From Triticum aestivum (lineage: Eukaryota; Streptophyta; Magnoliopsida; Poales; Poaceae): a stretch of DNA of 64,000 nucleotides. Positions 24,303-34,899 of the stretch are shown here, piece after piece. Every line of letters begins with the position of its first letter. The first letter of the stretch is position 1. The notes under the pieces were generated by a model that saw only the letters and a program-made list of their open reading frames with translations, was not told where the DNA came from and made no database searches. The stretch is taken from the NCBI RefSeq assembly GCF_018294505.1, contig NC_057804.1:253960989-254024988 (forward strand), read 5' to 3'. Both the position numbers and the translations under genes were made by a program.

Positions 24303-24314
24303 CTTTTATATAGG
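24303..24314 (-). promoter_or_regulatory. Candidate LTR promoter TATA box
   Basis: The minus strand reads CCTATATAAAAG. The left LTR has the equivalent at 14934-14945 with one change. Its position immediately before the GC-rich block fits transcription leftwards from the LTR. No start site can be fixed from sequence alone. Confidence 0.55.
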
Positions 24315-25877
24315 CCAGGGGAGGGTTCGGGGATGCTCTAGAGAGCTCAGCCGACATGCCAAAGGAGGGCCAGAGGTGTTTAGCAGCACGACATGGTGTT
24401 TGCGGCCCAACGGCGACGAGATCAGGTGGGGCAGCAAAGAAGGGTGGAGCAGACGAGCACAGGCTAGCTCTTGGACAAGGTGGGACGTCGAGACGTGGAG
24501 GAAGGCGTCGTGAACAGGGGCAAGGACGCGCCAGAGCTCGCAATTTGCATGAAACAAGCGTGATCACCATGCACACTAGTGCAAATAGCTCGTTTTGGCT
24601 GGACCAACCATGTCTAGTAGAAGGACCATGATACCCTGAGTCTAGACGAAGTAACAAGTCGGTCAAAGGGCAAAGTAGAGAAAAGCAGGAGGAGCCAAAG
24701 CTGACCTGCAGCAACCTTCTTGTGCTGTCCAGTGGGGAGACAAGCTTGGCAACAAAGTAAGTGATTTGTCTAGTGAGAATCACATACTAAGGTGATGTTG
24801 ATCACCCAAAATCAGATTAAGAGGAGGAGTTTAGAGGGTGGTTTCTGTAGAAAGTGCCAAAATGGCCGGAAATGGAGATGAAGAAGTTGCACACACATAA
24901 GTGCATGAAATGAGCTGAAAATGCTCATGGCCTAATGATTTGAGGATATGAAGATGTCCAAAAAATTTCATGCCATTTGGATGAACCAAACTAGCACTTG
25001 CTTCATATAGCTTCTCTCTGGACAGAAACTTGGAAAAATTGCACAGGGCAAATGGTTTGATGGATTGAGCCAAAACTTGGTGGAGATAGGATAAATGCGT
25101 AGGAGAGGCTCAGGAAAATTTTCAGCCATAATGGAGCAAGATAAAATATACTTGCTTCACTAGCTGAAAATTTTGACAGAAAAAAGGAATTGATCCTGGG
25201 CTCACATAGATCAATGGAATGAGATGAAACTTGGAGGAGGGTTATGATATGAGCACATGAAGGAGTGAGCAAAATTTCAACTCATTTGGATAACCCTAGC
25301 TAGTACTTCCTTCATAATGGCTTCCCCCAGACAGGAACTTTGAAAAATTTCTCAGGAATATCTACTAGGCAAACGAAGTTGAAATTTTGCACAGGGCAAT
25401 GATATGGATAGGAAAAGGTGTCCAAAAAGTTTGGGGCCAATCAAGCAAAGATAAATAGCACTTTCTTCACACGGTGCAATTTAGGGCAGAATAGTAAAAG
25501 AATTATTGAAGGATTATTTTTGAACATGGCAATGAAAAGTTTTGCCATATTTAAGGAAGATAGGACCCAAACAATTTATGAGAATTATTTGGTAGTTTTT
25601 AGAATGACAGAATGATGGGTTGCTTCACAACCTAGGGCAAATAGGATAATTCCTCTAATAGAAAAGGAATATTCTCAATAAAAGAATATTGGGATTTGGG
25701 CTAGAATGAAAATTACATGATCTAGGAATGGTTTTGGGGATGACAAGCCACTATGAAACCTAGCAAGACATGACCTTCCCAAGTTTCAGAACCACATATC
25801 CACGGAAAAACAAATCAATTGAATAAATCCAAGAAAATCAAAGGAAAAAAGAAAAGGGCAAAATCCAGGATGTTACA

Positions 25878-27647
25878 GTCAATCCAAGGAATATGTTTTC
25901 GTTCTTATATACATCCCACATAATCAATCTAGGGAAAACGTTTCCGTTCATATGTACGTCCCACACATTCAATCCAGGGAAAACGTTTCCGTTTGTATAT
26001 ACATCCCACACAGTATTATGTATAGCCTCATGTGTGATAGGTGTAACTATCACACACGCTCTACCTCGGTTAACCGTTTTCTTTTATTCAACTACATCAC
26101 ACACGATTTGATGAAGGAAACTGTATGGTATTGAGCTATCCATTGCAAGCGTTTTTACTGCTATCCATTGAGCTATCCATTGCAATCCAGGTGGCACGAT
26201 CAACCTTAGGGTGATGATTCAGTAATCAACATGCTAAGAATGAGGTTATTGTCCATTTAACTACCAAGCAACAAAGTTGCTAGGAGTATAGATTTCACAC
26301 ATCACGATTCACTTGTCGGCATTCCAGTTGCGACAACACGGAACCGATGAATGAATAATGATGGCGAGAAGTATCACTACGTCAAGAATTAATAGGAGGG
26401 GGTGCAGTTCTCATGACATTCCTGACATAAAGTGGGTAATACTTCAGGGTAGAACAGAACAAAATCTGGATTAGTATTTGATCTGTGAAACATAACTGCT
26501 TTCACCCAATCCTGGATATGGATGAGGTACTGGAGTTTTTTTTCCTAGTCATTCCGGAATAGAATGTCTTGACAGACCACAAGAGTAATAGGCATCGATG
26601 AACATGAGTGCACGACTACTCCTGACTATCAATTGATAGACGAGGGTCAGAATACAACTAAAGAGGGATAACTCAAAGGGACATACGATTCTTTGAGTTG
26701 TGTATGCACATATTAGTATGTCAAGCAAAGCTCAACATATTTCTTCCAGATAACACATGCGGAGAAGGTAGGACTAGCAGAGTTACGATATAGAATGGAG
26801 AACTCATCGAGGGCACTCTTGTTGTGATCTCTTTGTTCAAGGAACTTCTGCCATAAGCGATTCATAGTATTTGGAAGAAGGAAATTCCACGGACCTCGAG
26901 GAATAATGCAAAAGTTAATAATAACCTAAAGGAACCAGCAAACACTATCAACATGAAGTAAGTAGGGCGGGTCCTGGTTCGAAAACCCAGGAATAGAATG
27001 CCTACTAAGTAAATGGCATCACGAGATGCTTTCGAGAATGATGGCCAGAATCATCACACTGGGACACTAAACATGGCTAGGTTACTAGATGGTTCTATAA
27101 GACACCTAGGGTCATAATAATAGCTCCAACATAAATGCCGAGGCAATGAAGTACCTCAACACACTAACTAGTGTGATTAATCTGGCACACAGAAACTTTG
27201 GAACGGTAAGAAGGGATTTGCAAATGCATCCGACTGTTTAGAAACCTGGGATGACTCGGACAGCATAACGACTGTAAATGCTCGAAAAGGATTTGAGACA
27301 TCCTACAGAATGGTGGCATAGCCACTCAACATCACAATATCAACGCTCTGAGACCTACCATGAACACACAGAAGTAGTAGAGACTGCATTGAGATTTGAA
27401 TCCATCAATCCTGTAGGTCTAGGGATTAGTAACACGTTATCTTGATGGAAAGAAGAGATAGCCTAGTTCCTTAACCCCGTAGGAAGGATAAGATGACTCG
27501 GATTAGAAGGCATAAGGTAAAGGAGTAAAAAGAGCCTCACGTTCCATCCCACAATCAATTCCTTTATATAACTAAAGAAAATCTAGACTCAACTTCGACC
27601 AGTTTGGCTTGGTAATCCTACAAGCAGTCAGGCTCTGATACCAAAGC
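25878..27647 (-). other. Internal region of a second Sukkula-like element, 5' end
   Basis: 1.77 kb between the right edge of the large-LTR element and the LTR at 27648. There is no open frame of note. A short repeated phrase around GGGAAAACGTTTCCG and ACATCCCACA occurs at 25895-26015. The primer site at 27631-27643 shows this is the leader side of a minus-strand element; the rest lies left of the window, split off by the large-LTR insertion. Confidence 0.65.
27631..27643 (-). other. Primer-binding site (initiator-Met tRNA) of the second Sukkula-like element
   Basis: The minus strand reads TGGTATCAGAGCC, an exact match to the usual initiator-Met tRNA complement, a few bases from the LTR boundary at 27648. 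Confidence 0.92.
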
Positions 27648-27990
27648 TGTCAGGACCCCGACTCAATGGCACACCGATCTAGTATGTAACACCTCATATC
27701 ACTTTGCGGCCTCACGCATGGTATCCCCACGGGTGACGCCTTACCAGGCCCGGGACTGTTTGCGCCTTTTGGCACACGTATATGATAGTGTCGCTAGCAT
27801 CCATATGACAAGGAGCCCAGGCTGACATGGCTAGTCGTGAACCCAAAGTGGCACTAACTTACAGGGACAGGCATACATGACCCAACAATGAATGTTTCGG
27901 TCATCAGCGAGTGAATCCGGGCTGTAGTAGCTGGGCTAGGAGGACTCCGGTAAACCAGGCTGTAGCAGGCTAACAGGATCCGGTAGTCAC
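27648..27990 (-). repeat. Second Sukkula-like LTR, first part
   Basis: Collinear with 5775-6092 of the solo LTR, starting TGTCAGGACCCCG. It is interrupted after TAGTCAC (27990) by CACTA-3 and resumes at 61344. Confidence 0.9.
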
Positions 27991-28399
27991 CACTACAAAA
28001 AAATACACTTCCGTGATGATACGTGTTTGTCACAGTAGGTCGCGTTTTTTGTCATGCATGTATATCCATGATGATTTTATGACAGAATCAAGATAGTCAT
28101 ACCTGTGCTGTCGTAGAAGTGTTCCATGACATTACCAAAATTATCATCAAGGAAGTTTTCACTTCCATGACTATAAATCACGCGTCATAGAAGTGCTTTC
28201 GCCAAGGGTGACCGACACGTGGCATCCACCGTAACGGAACGTCGTTAAGCTATCGGGTCAGGTTTTGGATCCGATAACCCGTTAACATCCCCGACCAATG
28301 GGGATTTTGCACGTGTAAAATCATCATTGGCTGGAAGAAACATGTGTCGGCTCATCGTTGGGACAGATGTCATCCACTCATTGGACAGAAGGTGCCTAT

Positions 28400-29290
28400 G
28401 ATACGTTGACGCGTGGCACGGCCCAATAGAGGCCCATTCCTGTGAAAAGGACGGCCCGTTTGACTTGGTCAAAAGGTGGCGGGCCGGCCCATGGAAAGCC
28501 TGTTAATGTCATGTTCACATATAGCCCATTTACAGCCCGCTAACCCAAGGCCCGTTACAGCCTATCTGAATTAGGCCCAGTAGCGTCATTTGGGCCATCC
28601 AATATGATTCTAGCCCGTTTTCACTTCTGGCCCATGTATGGCCCATGACGTCTTTCGGCCCATATGAGGCCCTTTGTAACTCTTGGCCCATTGACGGCCA
28701 GTGGTGAGACTGGCCCGCAGTGAATAGTGTATCACTTTATACCCATTAACGGCCCGTGGTGAAACTGGCCCGTAATGAACAGTGTATAACTTTATACCAA
28801 TTAACGGCCCGTTATTCCGTTGGGCCGTTTGCAGCCCATGTTATCTTTCGGCCTTCTCAGAGCCAATTTACTCTTGGACTTATTTCCAGCATTAGTTTAC
28901 TGACGGCCCGTTACTGTCATTTTCTGCTTGTGGGCTAAATTCAGCCTGAGGTTACAGTCAGCCCGTTTTGTGTCCCGTTAATACGTTGGGCCATTTTCAT
29001 AGCGTCATCAAATACGGCCGATTAACGATGGCCCGTTATGGTCGGCCCATGAATAGACGATTCCAACTCTAGCCCGTTTATGGCCATAATGCGGTCTGTT
29101 ATTGGCCCATGTTTGGCCAACCGATCATATGGCCCGTACAAGGCGCATTGATGATATGTCCCGTAGAAGGCCCATTCTGTCTACGACACGTAGAAGGCCC
29201 ATTGTTTCTATGGCCCGTAGGAGGGAAATGGTAAATACAGTAGAAGGCCCAGTGTCACTACAGTAAATATTAGCCCATGGTTATTGTAGC
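28400..29290. repeat. CACTA-3 left subterminal array of GGCCCGT/GGCCCAT motifs
   Basis: I count about nine GGCCCGT and nine GGCCCAT copies in under 900 bp, often within ACGGCCCGTTA or TGGCCCATG. Open frames here are short and fortuitous. This is the expected place for transposase-binding sites; binding is inference. Confidence 0.8.
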
Positions 29291-31437
29291 CTAGTTTTAA
29301 AAAATAGGTTATTGCGGCCACTAGCAAACCACGGAAAAAGAATTGCACTGACTACAAGCAAAGAAATAAACAAGACAATAAGGAAATAAATAATTAAGCA
29401 ACTTACGCTAGGCTATCATGGCTATTACACATATAACATCCACTGGGCATCAAAGTTCGCCACCAGTGCAAATATAGGGAACACAACAAGATATAAACGC
29501 CACAGCAAAACAAGTTCAGAGCTGAAACCACTTCAGAAGAGCTCAAGAAACAATATCCTGGGTACCCATAATGCTGGCAAGATGCTTAGCAAGCTTATTA
29601 ACTTTCTCTTGAGCAGAAAGTATGCATCTGAATTCTGCAGGGACTTCCTCAGTCCTTCGGCTTCCTGTCGCACAACATCTGATCGATGTCTTCCAACTTG
29701 AAGTTGAGACTCAAGAAGCCGAACTGATTCAGGCCACGAGTTCGAAGAGCTGGTGCCAGCAGTAGTAGCCAGTAACTCGAACACTACATCAAGACATGAC
29801 TTTGGGGTTGTCTCAGTGTCTTCAATATAGTTTTTATCAGCTTTCTTGGATACCAACAGGGATGTCTCACTATCTTGAACCTTATCTGCATTACTTCCTT
29901 TACCATTATATAACGGGGTACTCTTCTCCAATATTTTATCCGCGTTCTAAAAGAGAAACAAACAAACACATCATAGGTTTACAATGTAGTATATGAAACT
30001 CATTTTGGTAAACTAGTTCAGTAGTAAGGTGGACAGGATAACAACATGAAACAAGCATATATCTATGTAGTATGGTCACTGTATGGTCTATATCATTCTA
30101 GCTTATGTTGCCAAATCAAGATAGATACAATTCGAATCATATCTATTTAAGACAAAGCAGCATATGCAGAATATAAGTGTGGGAAACTACATAGAAATCA
30201 CAACACTTGTAATGTGCATGGCATGAGAACATAACTGTTTATTCAATTGAAACTGAAATCAACATAGAGCAAGTTACAATAGCAAACAACCAAACTCGTT
30301 GAAGAAACAGGTTTAAAACATACCTATTGCGCCATTGGAGTTTCAATTGCATCCCTCAAATTTAAAATTAGTTGGTATGATTAAATACATTAATGCAAGA
30401 GCAAAGTAGTATGAACCATAGCTACGGAACCTGACCTGAGAACAATTCTTCTTCTGCATTAAGCGTTGACTTGGGGTTCGGAGTGGTGGTCCTCATGCTT
30501 TGGGCACTGCAGTTGCCTTACTAATTGCTCGTGTTTGGGTGCTCTGTGGTGGAGACGGTGCTGTGTCAACGGGAACTGGGTGTCTATCTGCTGGGGTTGG
30601 GGTTAGAAGGGGTGTAGCAGGTTCTCTGTCCAACTGGGTAGGGGTACAATCTGCATGAGTGTGGGTTATGTGTGGTACGGATGGTTCTTGGGCAAGTACA
30701 ATCGTGGTTCTATCTGCATCGACAGGTAGCACGATCTTTTCTGAAGACCGTGTTTTTACTCCCACAGATACTGTCATCACTCCCTCCAATGGAAATGGCT
30801 GATAAACATGAAAAGTAATTGAATGTACAGACAATGTAAGATAGACAGGTGCAATGGATAGTAGGGAAGAAAACAGGGCATGAAATAATTCACATTTATG
30901 TTGTCTAACCAAACAGAATAGCAGGACATAATTTCACATATATGATGGCTAATTAAACACGATAACATGACACAATTTCACATGTATGATGGCTAACTAA
31001 ACAGGGTAGAATGACATACTTCAAAATATGATGACTATGTAAACAAGATGACATGATATAACTATACGATGTGTCTATTAAAGTGGTTGGCATGCCATAA
31101 ATCACAAACATGTCGTCAATGGAAACATGATGGCATGATATAATTCACAGATAGAATAACATAATTTAAAATATGATGACTATGTAAACAGGATGAGATG
31201 ATATAACTATATTATGTCTTTAGAAAATGGGTTGGCATGCCATAATTCAGATACATGCTATCTATGTAAACATCATGGCATGACATAATTCAAATATATG
31301 ATTTATATACTAAGGAAGTGAGCAGAGGGCAATCACATTTATGATGTGTCAACTAAGGAGATGGCATTCAATATTGTGTATATGATGTAAAAACTAAGCA
31401 TTGCAATACAATATATGCATGATATGAGTAATATAAC

Positions 31438-31609
31438 CCTGCCAAGTTTGAGCATACACCTCAGGGGGATAATAGGACTGGTCATCTGCCTCTGAATCCT
31501 CCTCTGAAGAGCTATCTGTAACCAGCAAGATATCCGCTTTAGCAGGTAGCATTGTCTCCTCTGAAGACCTTGTTTTCACTCCAGATTTCTCCATCACCAT
31601 TTCAAATGG
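31438..31609 (-). other. Amplified exon, copy 2 (172 bp)
   Basis: Begins after ATCAG at 31610-31611 and ends before a GT at 31436-31437 (minus). It encodes SGVKTRSSEETMLP, an acidic SSSEEDSEADD run and PPEVYAQTW. About 85 percent like copy 3 by eye. Confidence 0.65.
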
Positions 31610-31932
31610 CTGATGCATAGGAAGAGCAGTTGAATATACAAACATTGTTGACAAAAGCAATGAGAAATGCAAAAAAAGGACGACATGATATAATTCACAT
31701 ATATGACACTTGCCTAAACAGCATGGCATTGCATAATTCACATACATTATGCCTTGCAACAAGATAACATTTCATAATTCACATATATAATGTCTTGACA
31801 CAAGATGTCATTGCATAATTCATATATATGGTAATTAGACACTAAATAGGTGGCATTCACACAAAGCATGTCCAAACTAATCAAATGACATAGCAATGCA
31901 AGATACCATACACACGATATGAGCAACATAAC

Positions 31933-32103
31933 CCTGCCAAGTTAGAGCATGCACCTCGGGGGGAAATATGACTGGTCATCTATCTCTGAATCCTCCTCTG
32001 AGGAGCTATCGGTAACCAGCAAGACACGCGCTTCGTCAGATAGCATTGTCTGCTCTGAAGACCTTGTTTCCACTCCAGATTTTTCCATGACCGTGCCGAA
32101 TGG
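31933..32103 (-). other. Amplified exon, copy 3 (171 bp)
   Basis: Same boundaries and wording as copy 2: SGVETRSSEQTML, then SSSEEDSEIDD. The start-to-start distance to copy 2 is 494 bp. A further, more diverged copy lies at 32402-32545, where the donor GT seems lost, and a partial one at about 30715-30798, which runs into the Thr/Pro-rich exon. Confidence 0.65.
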
Positions 32104-32729
32104 CTGATGCACAAGAAGAGTAATTGAATGTACTAAAATTGTTGACAAATTTAACACGTAATTAAAAAATGACGGCATGATATAATTCACATATAAGATG
32201 ACTGGCTAACCAGGGTGGCATTGCAAAATTCACATATATGATGCCTGGCTAAACAAGATGGCATTGCATGATTCACATGTACGATAAAGAAACTAAACAT
32301 ATGACATTGACACAAAGCATGTCTAAACTCAGTAGATGACATCTTCAATGTATATAGTAAGCAATGCAAGGCACATATGCATGATATTACCAACATCAGC
32401 ATGCCAAGTTAGAGCAAAGACCTCATGGGGTAAATAGGAGTGGTCTTCTCCTTCTGAACCCCCGTCAGAACAGTTATCTTCCTCTTCATTACGATCCAAA
32501 ATGGGTGGAGGGGGGGATGCCTTTGCGCCCACCATGGAACGATGTCTGCATGAAATTTTATTGCCACGCAAGGTTCATCTCCTTTGCTCTACATGATCAG
32601 TTCCATTGTGTACAATAACTGGCATGCATAGGAATAAAACATAGTGAGATTATGTAAGGAGTGCATGCACAAATCCAGAGTGATGGTAGCAAACTGTGGA
32701 TAGACCCAAAACCTATGATAGCTGGCAGA

Positions 32730-33636
32730 TGTAGGATTTTGGGTCCAACAGACCCTTGAGGTTCGAACACTAGGGTGCGCACAAAGATCTCTCCCCTACC
32801 AGCTCACGTCTCGAAGTCTCACAAGGATCTAAGCAAAAAAGATGAACACACAACGGACACGAGATTTATACTGGTTCAGGCCACCATTGTGGTGTAATAC
32901 CCTACTCTAGTGTGTGGTGTGGTGGATTGCCTTAGGGGCTGAAGGTGAATAGTACAAGGGAAGAACAGCCTCGCGAGGGGCTGTACTTGAGCTGGTGCGA
33001 TGAATTGCTTGGGTGAGTTCAGTCGCTTCTCTCTCTCTCTCTGATCGATCTGTTTCTAGATGCCTCTACCGTGTGGTGGCTAGTCCTATTTATAGGGCGA
33101 GGCCCTGGGCCTCTTCCCAAATAATGAGCGGTAAGGGCGCCAACAATTGGCCATTTTGAAGGGGAACATCTGGTACACTTATCCTGACTAAAGTTGGTCT
33201 TCGACTGCCAAAGGCTCTGACGATGACGCCGCCCTGGGCTCCACGATGACCTCCATCCCGCCGTTCTGCTGGTCTTGGTCTTGTTACACTGAAACGATAA
33301 CCTTTGCCTGATGCCTTGGCCTGTGCTTGCCCCCTTTACACCGAAAGGGAAACAAGGACACTGCGCAGGCTGGCGCCTGCCTGTCCTTCGATCATCATGG
33401 CTTGCGTCACGGGCCCCTCGGGAGGTACCCCGCCTTGATCCCTCCGCCTCCTTGCGAGCCTGCCTGAGGAGGCTGCCCTTGAGGAAGCTTCCTGTCATCC
33501 GCCCCGTGATGCTTGGCCCCTAGCGAGGGTCTAGAACTTGAGCTGATGACGATGGGCTGCATTGGGCCCCCACCTGAGCCACGCCGCAGGCCGTAGGCAG
33601 GCAAGTCTGGGGACCCCAGTTCCTAGAATGCCGACA
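32730..33636 (-). repeat. 3' LTR of a truncated gypsy-type element
   Basis: 907 bp from TGTAGGATTTTGG to AATGCCGACA. On the minus strand it is preceded by GGGCCCGGGGGCTAC (33637-33651), a polypurine tract, which sets minus polarity. CTATAAATAG is at about 33087-33097 on the minus strand. It is the same family as the solo LTR at 2303. Its partner LTR is missing. Confidence 0.85.
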
Positions 33637-33874
33637 GTAGCCCCCGGGCCCAAGGCGCGCCCGTACTTGGCTTAGCAGAGAAGCGAAGGGGCAAGTGCGA
33701 AGCTCAGCGGGCCCCAACATCCTACGGCCTTGGGTGCCGCGTGACGATTGATTGGACGTGGGCGCCTCCACTTCCCCATGACGCCTCGGCAACCGCACGA
33801 CTTGACAAGTCCCTGCATGCAAAAATGGGTCATGATTACCTGCGATCGTGGAGGCCGACGGCTGGCCTCCTCCG

Positions 33875-33881
33875 GCTATAA
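33875..33881 (+). promoter_or_regulatory. TATA box for the antisense gene of the truncated gypsy element
   Basis: TATAAGT on the plus strand, 87 nt before the ATG at 33968. The Fatima-like element has the same arrangement (TATA 41087, ATG 41198). Confidence 0.5.
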
Positions 33882-33967
33882 GTACGGAACGGCGCGAGCC
33901 ATTCCAATTAATCTCCCTCTGCTACTCCTCTTCTTCTTCATCTTCGCCATTGCTCCGTCTCACGCTG

Positions 33968-34821
33968 ATGGCACCAATCCGTCGGTTCTCTGCAGAAGAG
34001 AAGGGAAAGGCCCCCCGAGAGGGTCCTGACCCGCTTCCGCCGAAGAAGCGGTTAGTCCTCTGCCGCCAAGATGAGGGCGCGCGGCAGGAGGCATCGAGGC
34101 CCTGGTACGAGCGGCCGCCGTCGGGGTCCTCGTTGCCCTTGTACGCTTGGATCGAGGGCCCTGGAGAAGAAGATGCCGAGCGACACCGTCGGTGCCGCCG
34201 TTGACGCCGGCGGGTTACGGCGGTGCGCGTCGTTCCTCCTGGAGTCCATGCCGAGGGCTCCTCTCGCGAGCTTGTGCTCAACACCGCCATGGCTCCTCGG
34301 TCTTGGATTCACCTTCCTTCCTCCTTCGACCGGAGCTCTGGCTCCTCGGTCTTGGATTCACCTTCCTCCCTCCTCCGCCGAGGGGACCTCTTGAGCTCTG
34401 GCTGCAGCATGCTGATTGTAGCACCCCTGCTAACGGAGTGGAGGTCAAGGTCGTCGCTCCGGGCAAGGTCTACATGACCTGTGGCTGGGGTGAGATCGCT
34501 CGGGTCTGCCGGACAGGGGGCACCTTGGTAATCCACCTCACCTATGATGGCACCTCCCTGATGCTCTTCAAGGTCTTCGACGCGGAAGGACAACGGCTGG
34601 AATGCTGCCCCGAGAAAGGCGGCCGGGGCATCGTCGTGGCGAGGACCAGGCCTGCCAATCACTTCCCCAGCAGCTCCTCGGGCGGCAGCGGAGGTGCTGG
34701 AGGGTCCAGCGACTCCGCCGAGCTTCACGCGACTCTGGAGACGAGCAACGACAGCTACAAGCCCCCGAGATCGCGTCGCGCTTGGAGTAGGGTGGGCTCA
34801 TCAGGCCGCCGACGCCACTGA
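33968..34821 (+). pseudogene. Antisense gene of the truncated gypsy element, frameshifted, possibly B3-like
   Basis: The ATG at 33968 opens MAPIRRFSAEEKGK and reads through a basic and proline-rich start to a frame break near 34200. Another frame (34147-34821) then carries GWGEIARVC, LVIHLTYDG, FKVFDAEG and LECCPE and ends in a Ser/Gly-rich tail. The spacing GW..A....G..L...YDG....KVFD recalls the C-terminal half of a plant B3 DNA-binding domain; this is inference. A 48-bp direct duplication at 34291-34376 breaks the middle. It lies beside the 3' LTR on the strand opposite to the element's pol, a position where gypsy elements of this group often carry an extra gene. Confidence 0.5.
34291..34376. 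repeat. 48-bp direct duplication
   Basis: GGCTCCTCGGTCTTGGATTC and the following CACCTTCCTYCCTCC occur at 34291 and 34339, inside the antisense gene. Confidence 0.85.
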
Positions 34822-34899
34822 TCTGGATGGGGTTGGCGCTGGTGCCTGACGGCCCACTGTTGATGATGGCGTCTCCTGCGGAGGCGTGCATAGTTTACG

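Larger units (their letters stand above)
10164..25877 (-). mobile_element. Large-LTR retrotransposon on the minus strand, interrupted by nested elements
   Basis: On the minus strand this reads 5' LTR (25877 to 19779), primer site (19773-19761), internal region (to 16473) with a polypurine tract at its end, then the 3' LTR (16472 leftwards, past the window). LTR ends are TGTAACATCC and AGTGCCACA on that strand. Only about 3.3 kb of internal DNA is present and no complete gag-pol is visible, so it is non-autonomous, in the style called LARD. The words CGAGGACGATATT before the polypurine tract resemble gypsy polyprotein ends. In one 245-bp stretch (15203 versus 24557) the two LTRs differ at roughly one base in ten by eye, suggesting an insertion several million years old. 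Confidence 0.85.
19779..25877 (-). repeat. Right (5') LTR of the large-LTR element, with a nested solo LTR
   Basis: Plus-strand ends are TGTGGCACTCC (19779) and GGATGTTACA (25877). Removing the nested 1543-bp LTR and its duplicated 5-mer leaves about 4.55 kb. 23770-24560 is GC-rich. The TATA-like motif at 24303-24314 points leftwards into that GC-rich part. The GC-rich open frames (for example 24172-24783 minus) are not kept in the left LTR, so I do not call them genes. Confidence 0.88.
30900..32400. repeat. Degenerate intronic repeats between the amplified exons
   Basis: Phrases such as TAATTCACATATATGATG, CTAAACA and GATGGCAT recur throughout, roughly every 40-60 bp. A longer pair at 31025-31097 and 31172-31245 repeats about 73 bp containing ATGATGACTATGTAAACA and GGTTGGCATGCCATAA at 147-bp spacing. 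Confidence 0.75.
29543..32545 (-). pseudogene. Minus-strand multi-exon CACTA-3 gene (non-TNP2), with amplified exon, decayed
   Basis: From right to left the visible exons are 32402-32545, 31933-32103, 31438-31609, about 30493-30798 and 29543-29946. The first four begin with related text; the later ones start just after ATCAG and share the KSGVKTRSSE and SSSEEDSE type wording, so they are copies of one exon. The last exon has a coiled-coil-like charged helix (LLESQLQVGRHRSDVVRQ) and ends near LAKHLASIMGTQD after a frameshift near 29600. The protein would be acidic, with a Thr/Pro-rich middle. I infer it is the second CACTA protein, a possible subterminal-repeat binder, but recognise no named domain. 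Confidence 0.6.

Noticed and set aside
24172..24783. 203-codon minus-strand frame
   Set aside because: The matching part of the left LTR (14803-15420) does not keep the frame as one ORF, so it is not a conserved gene.
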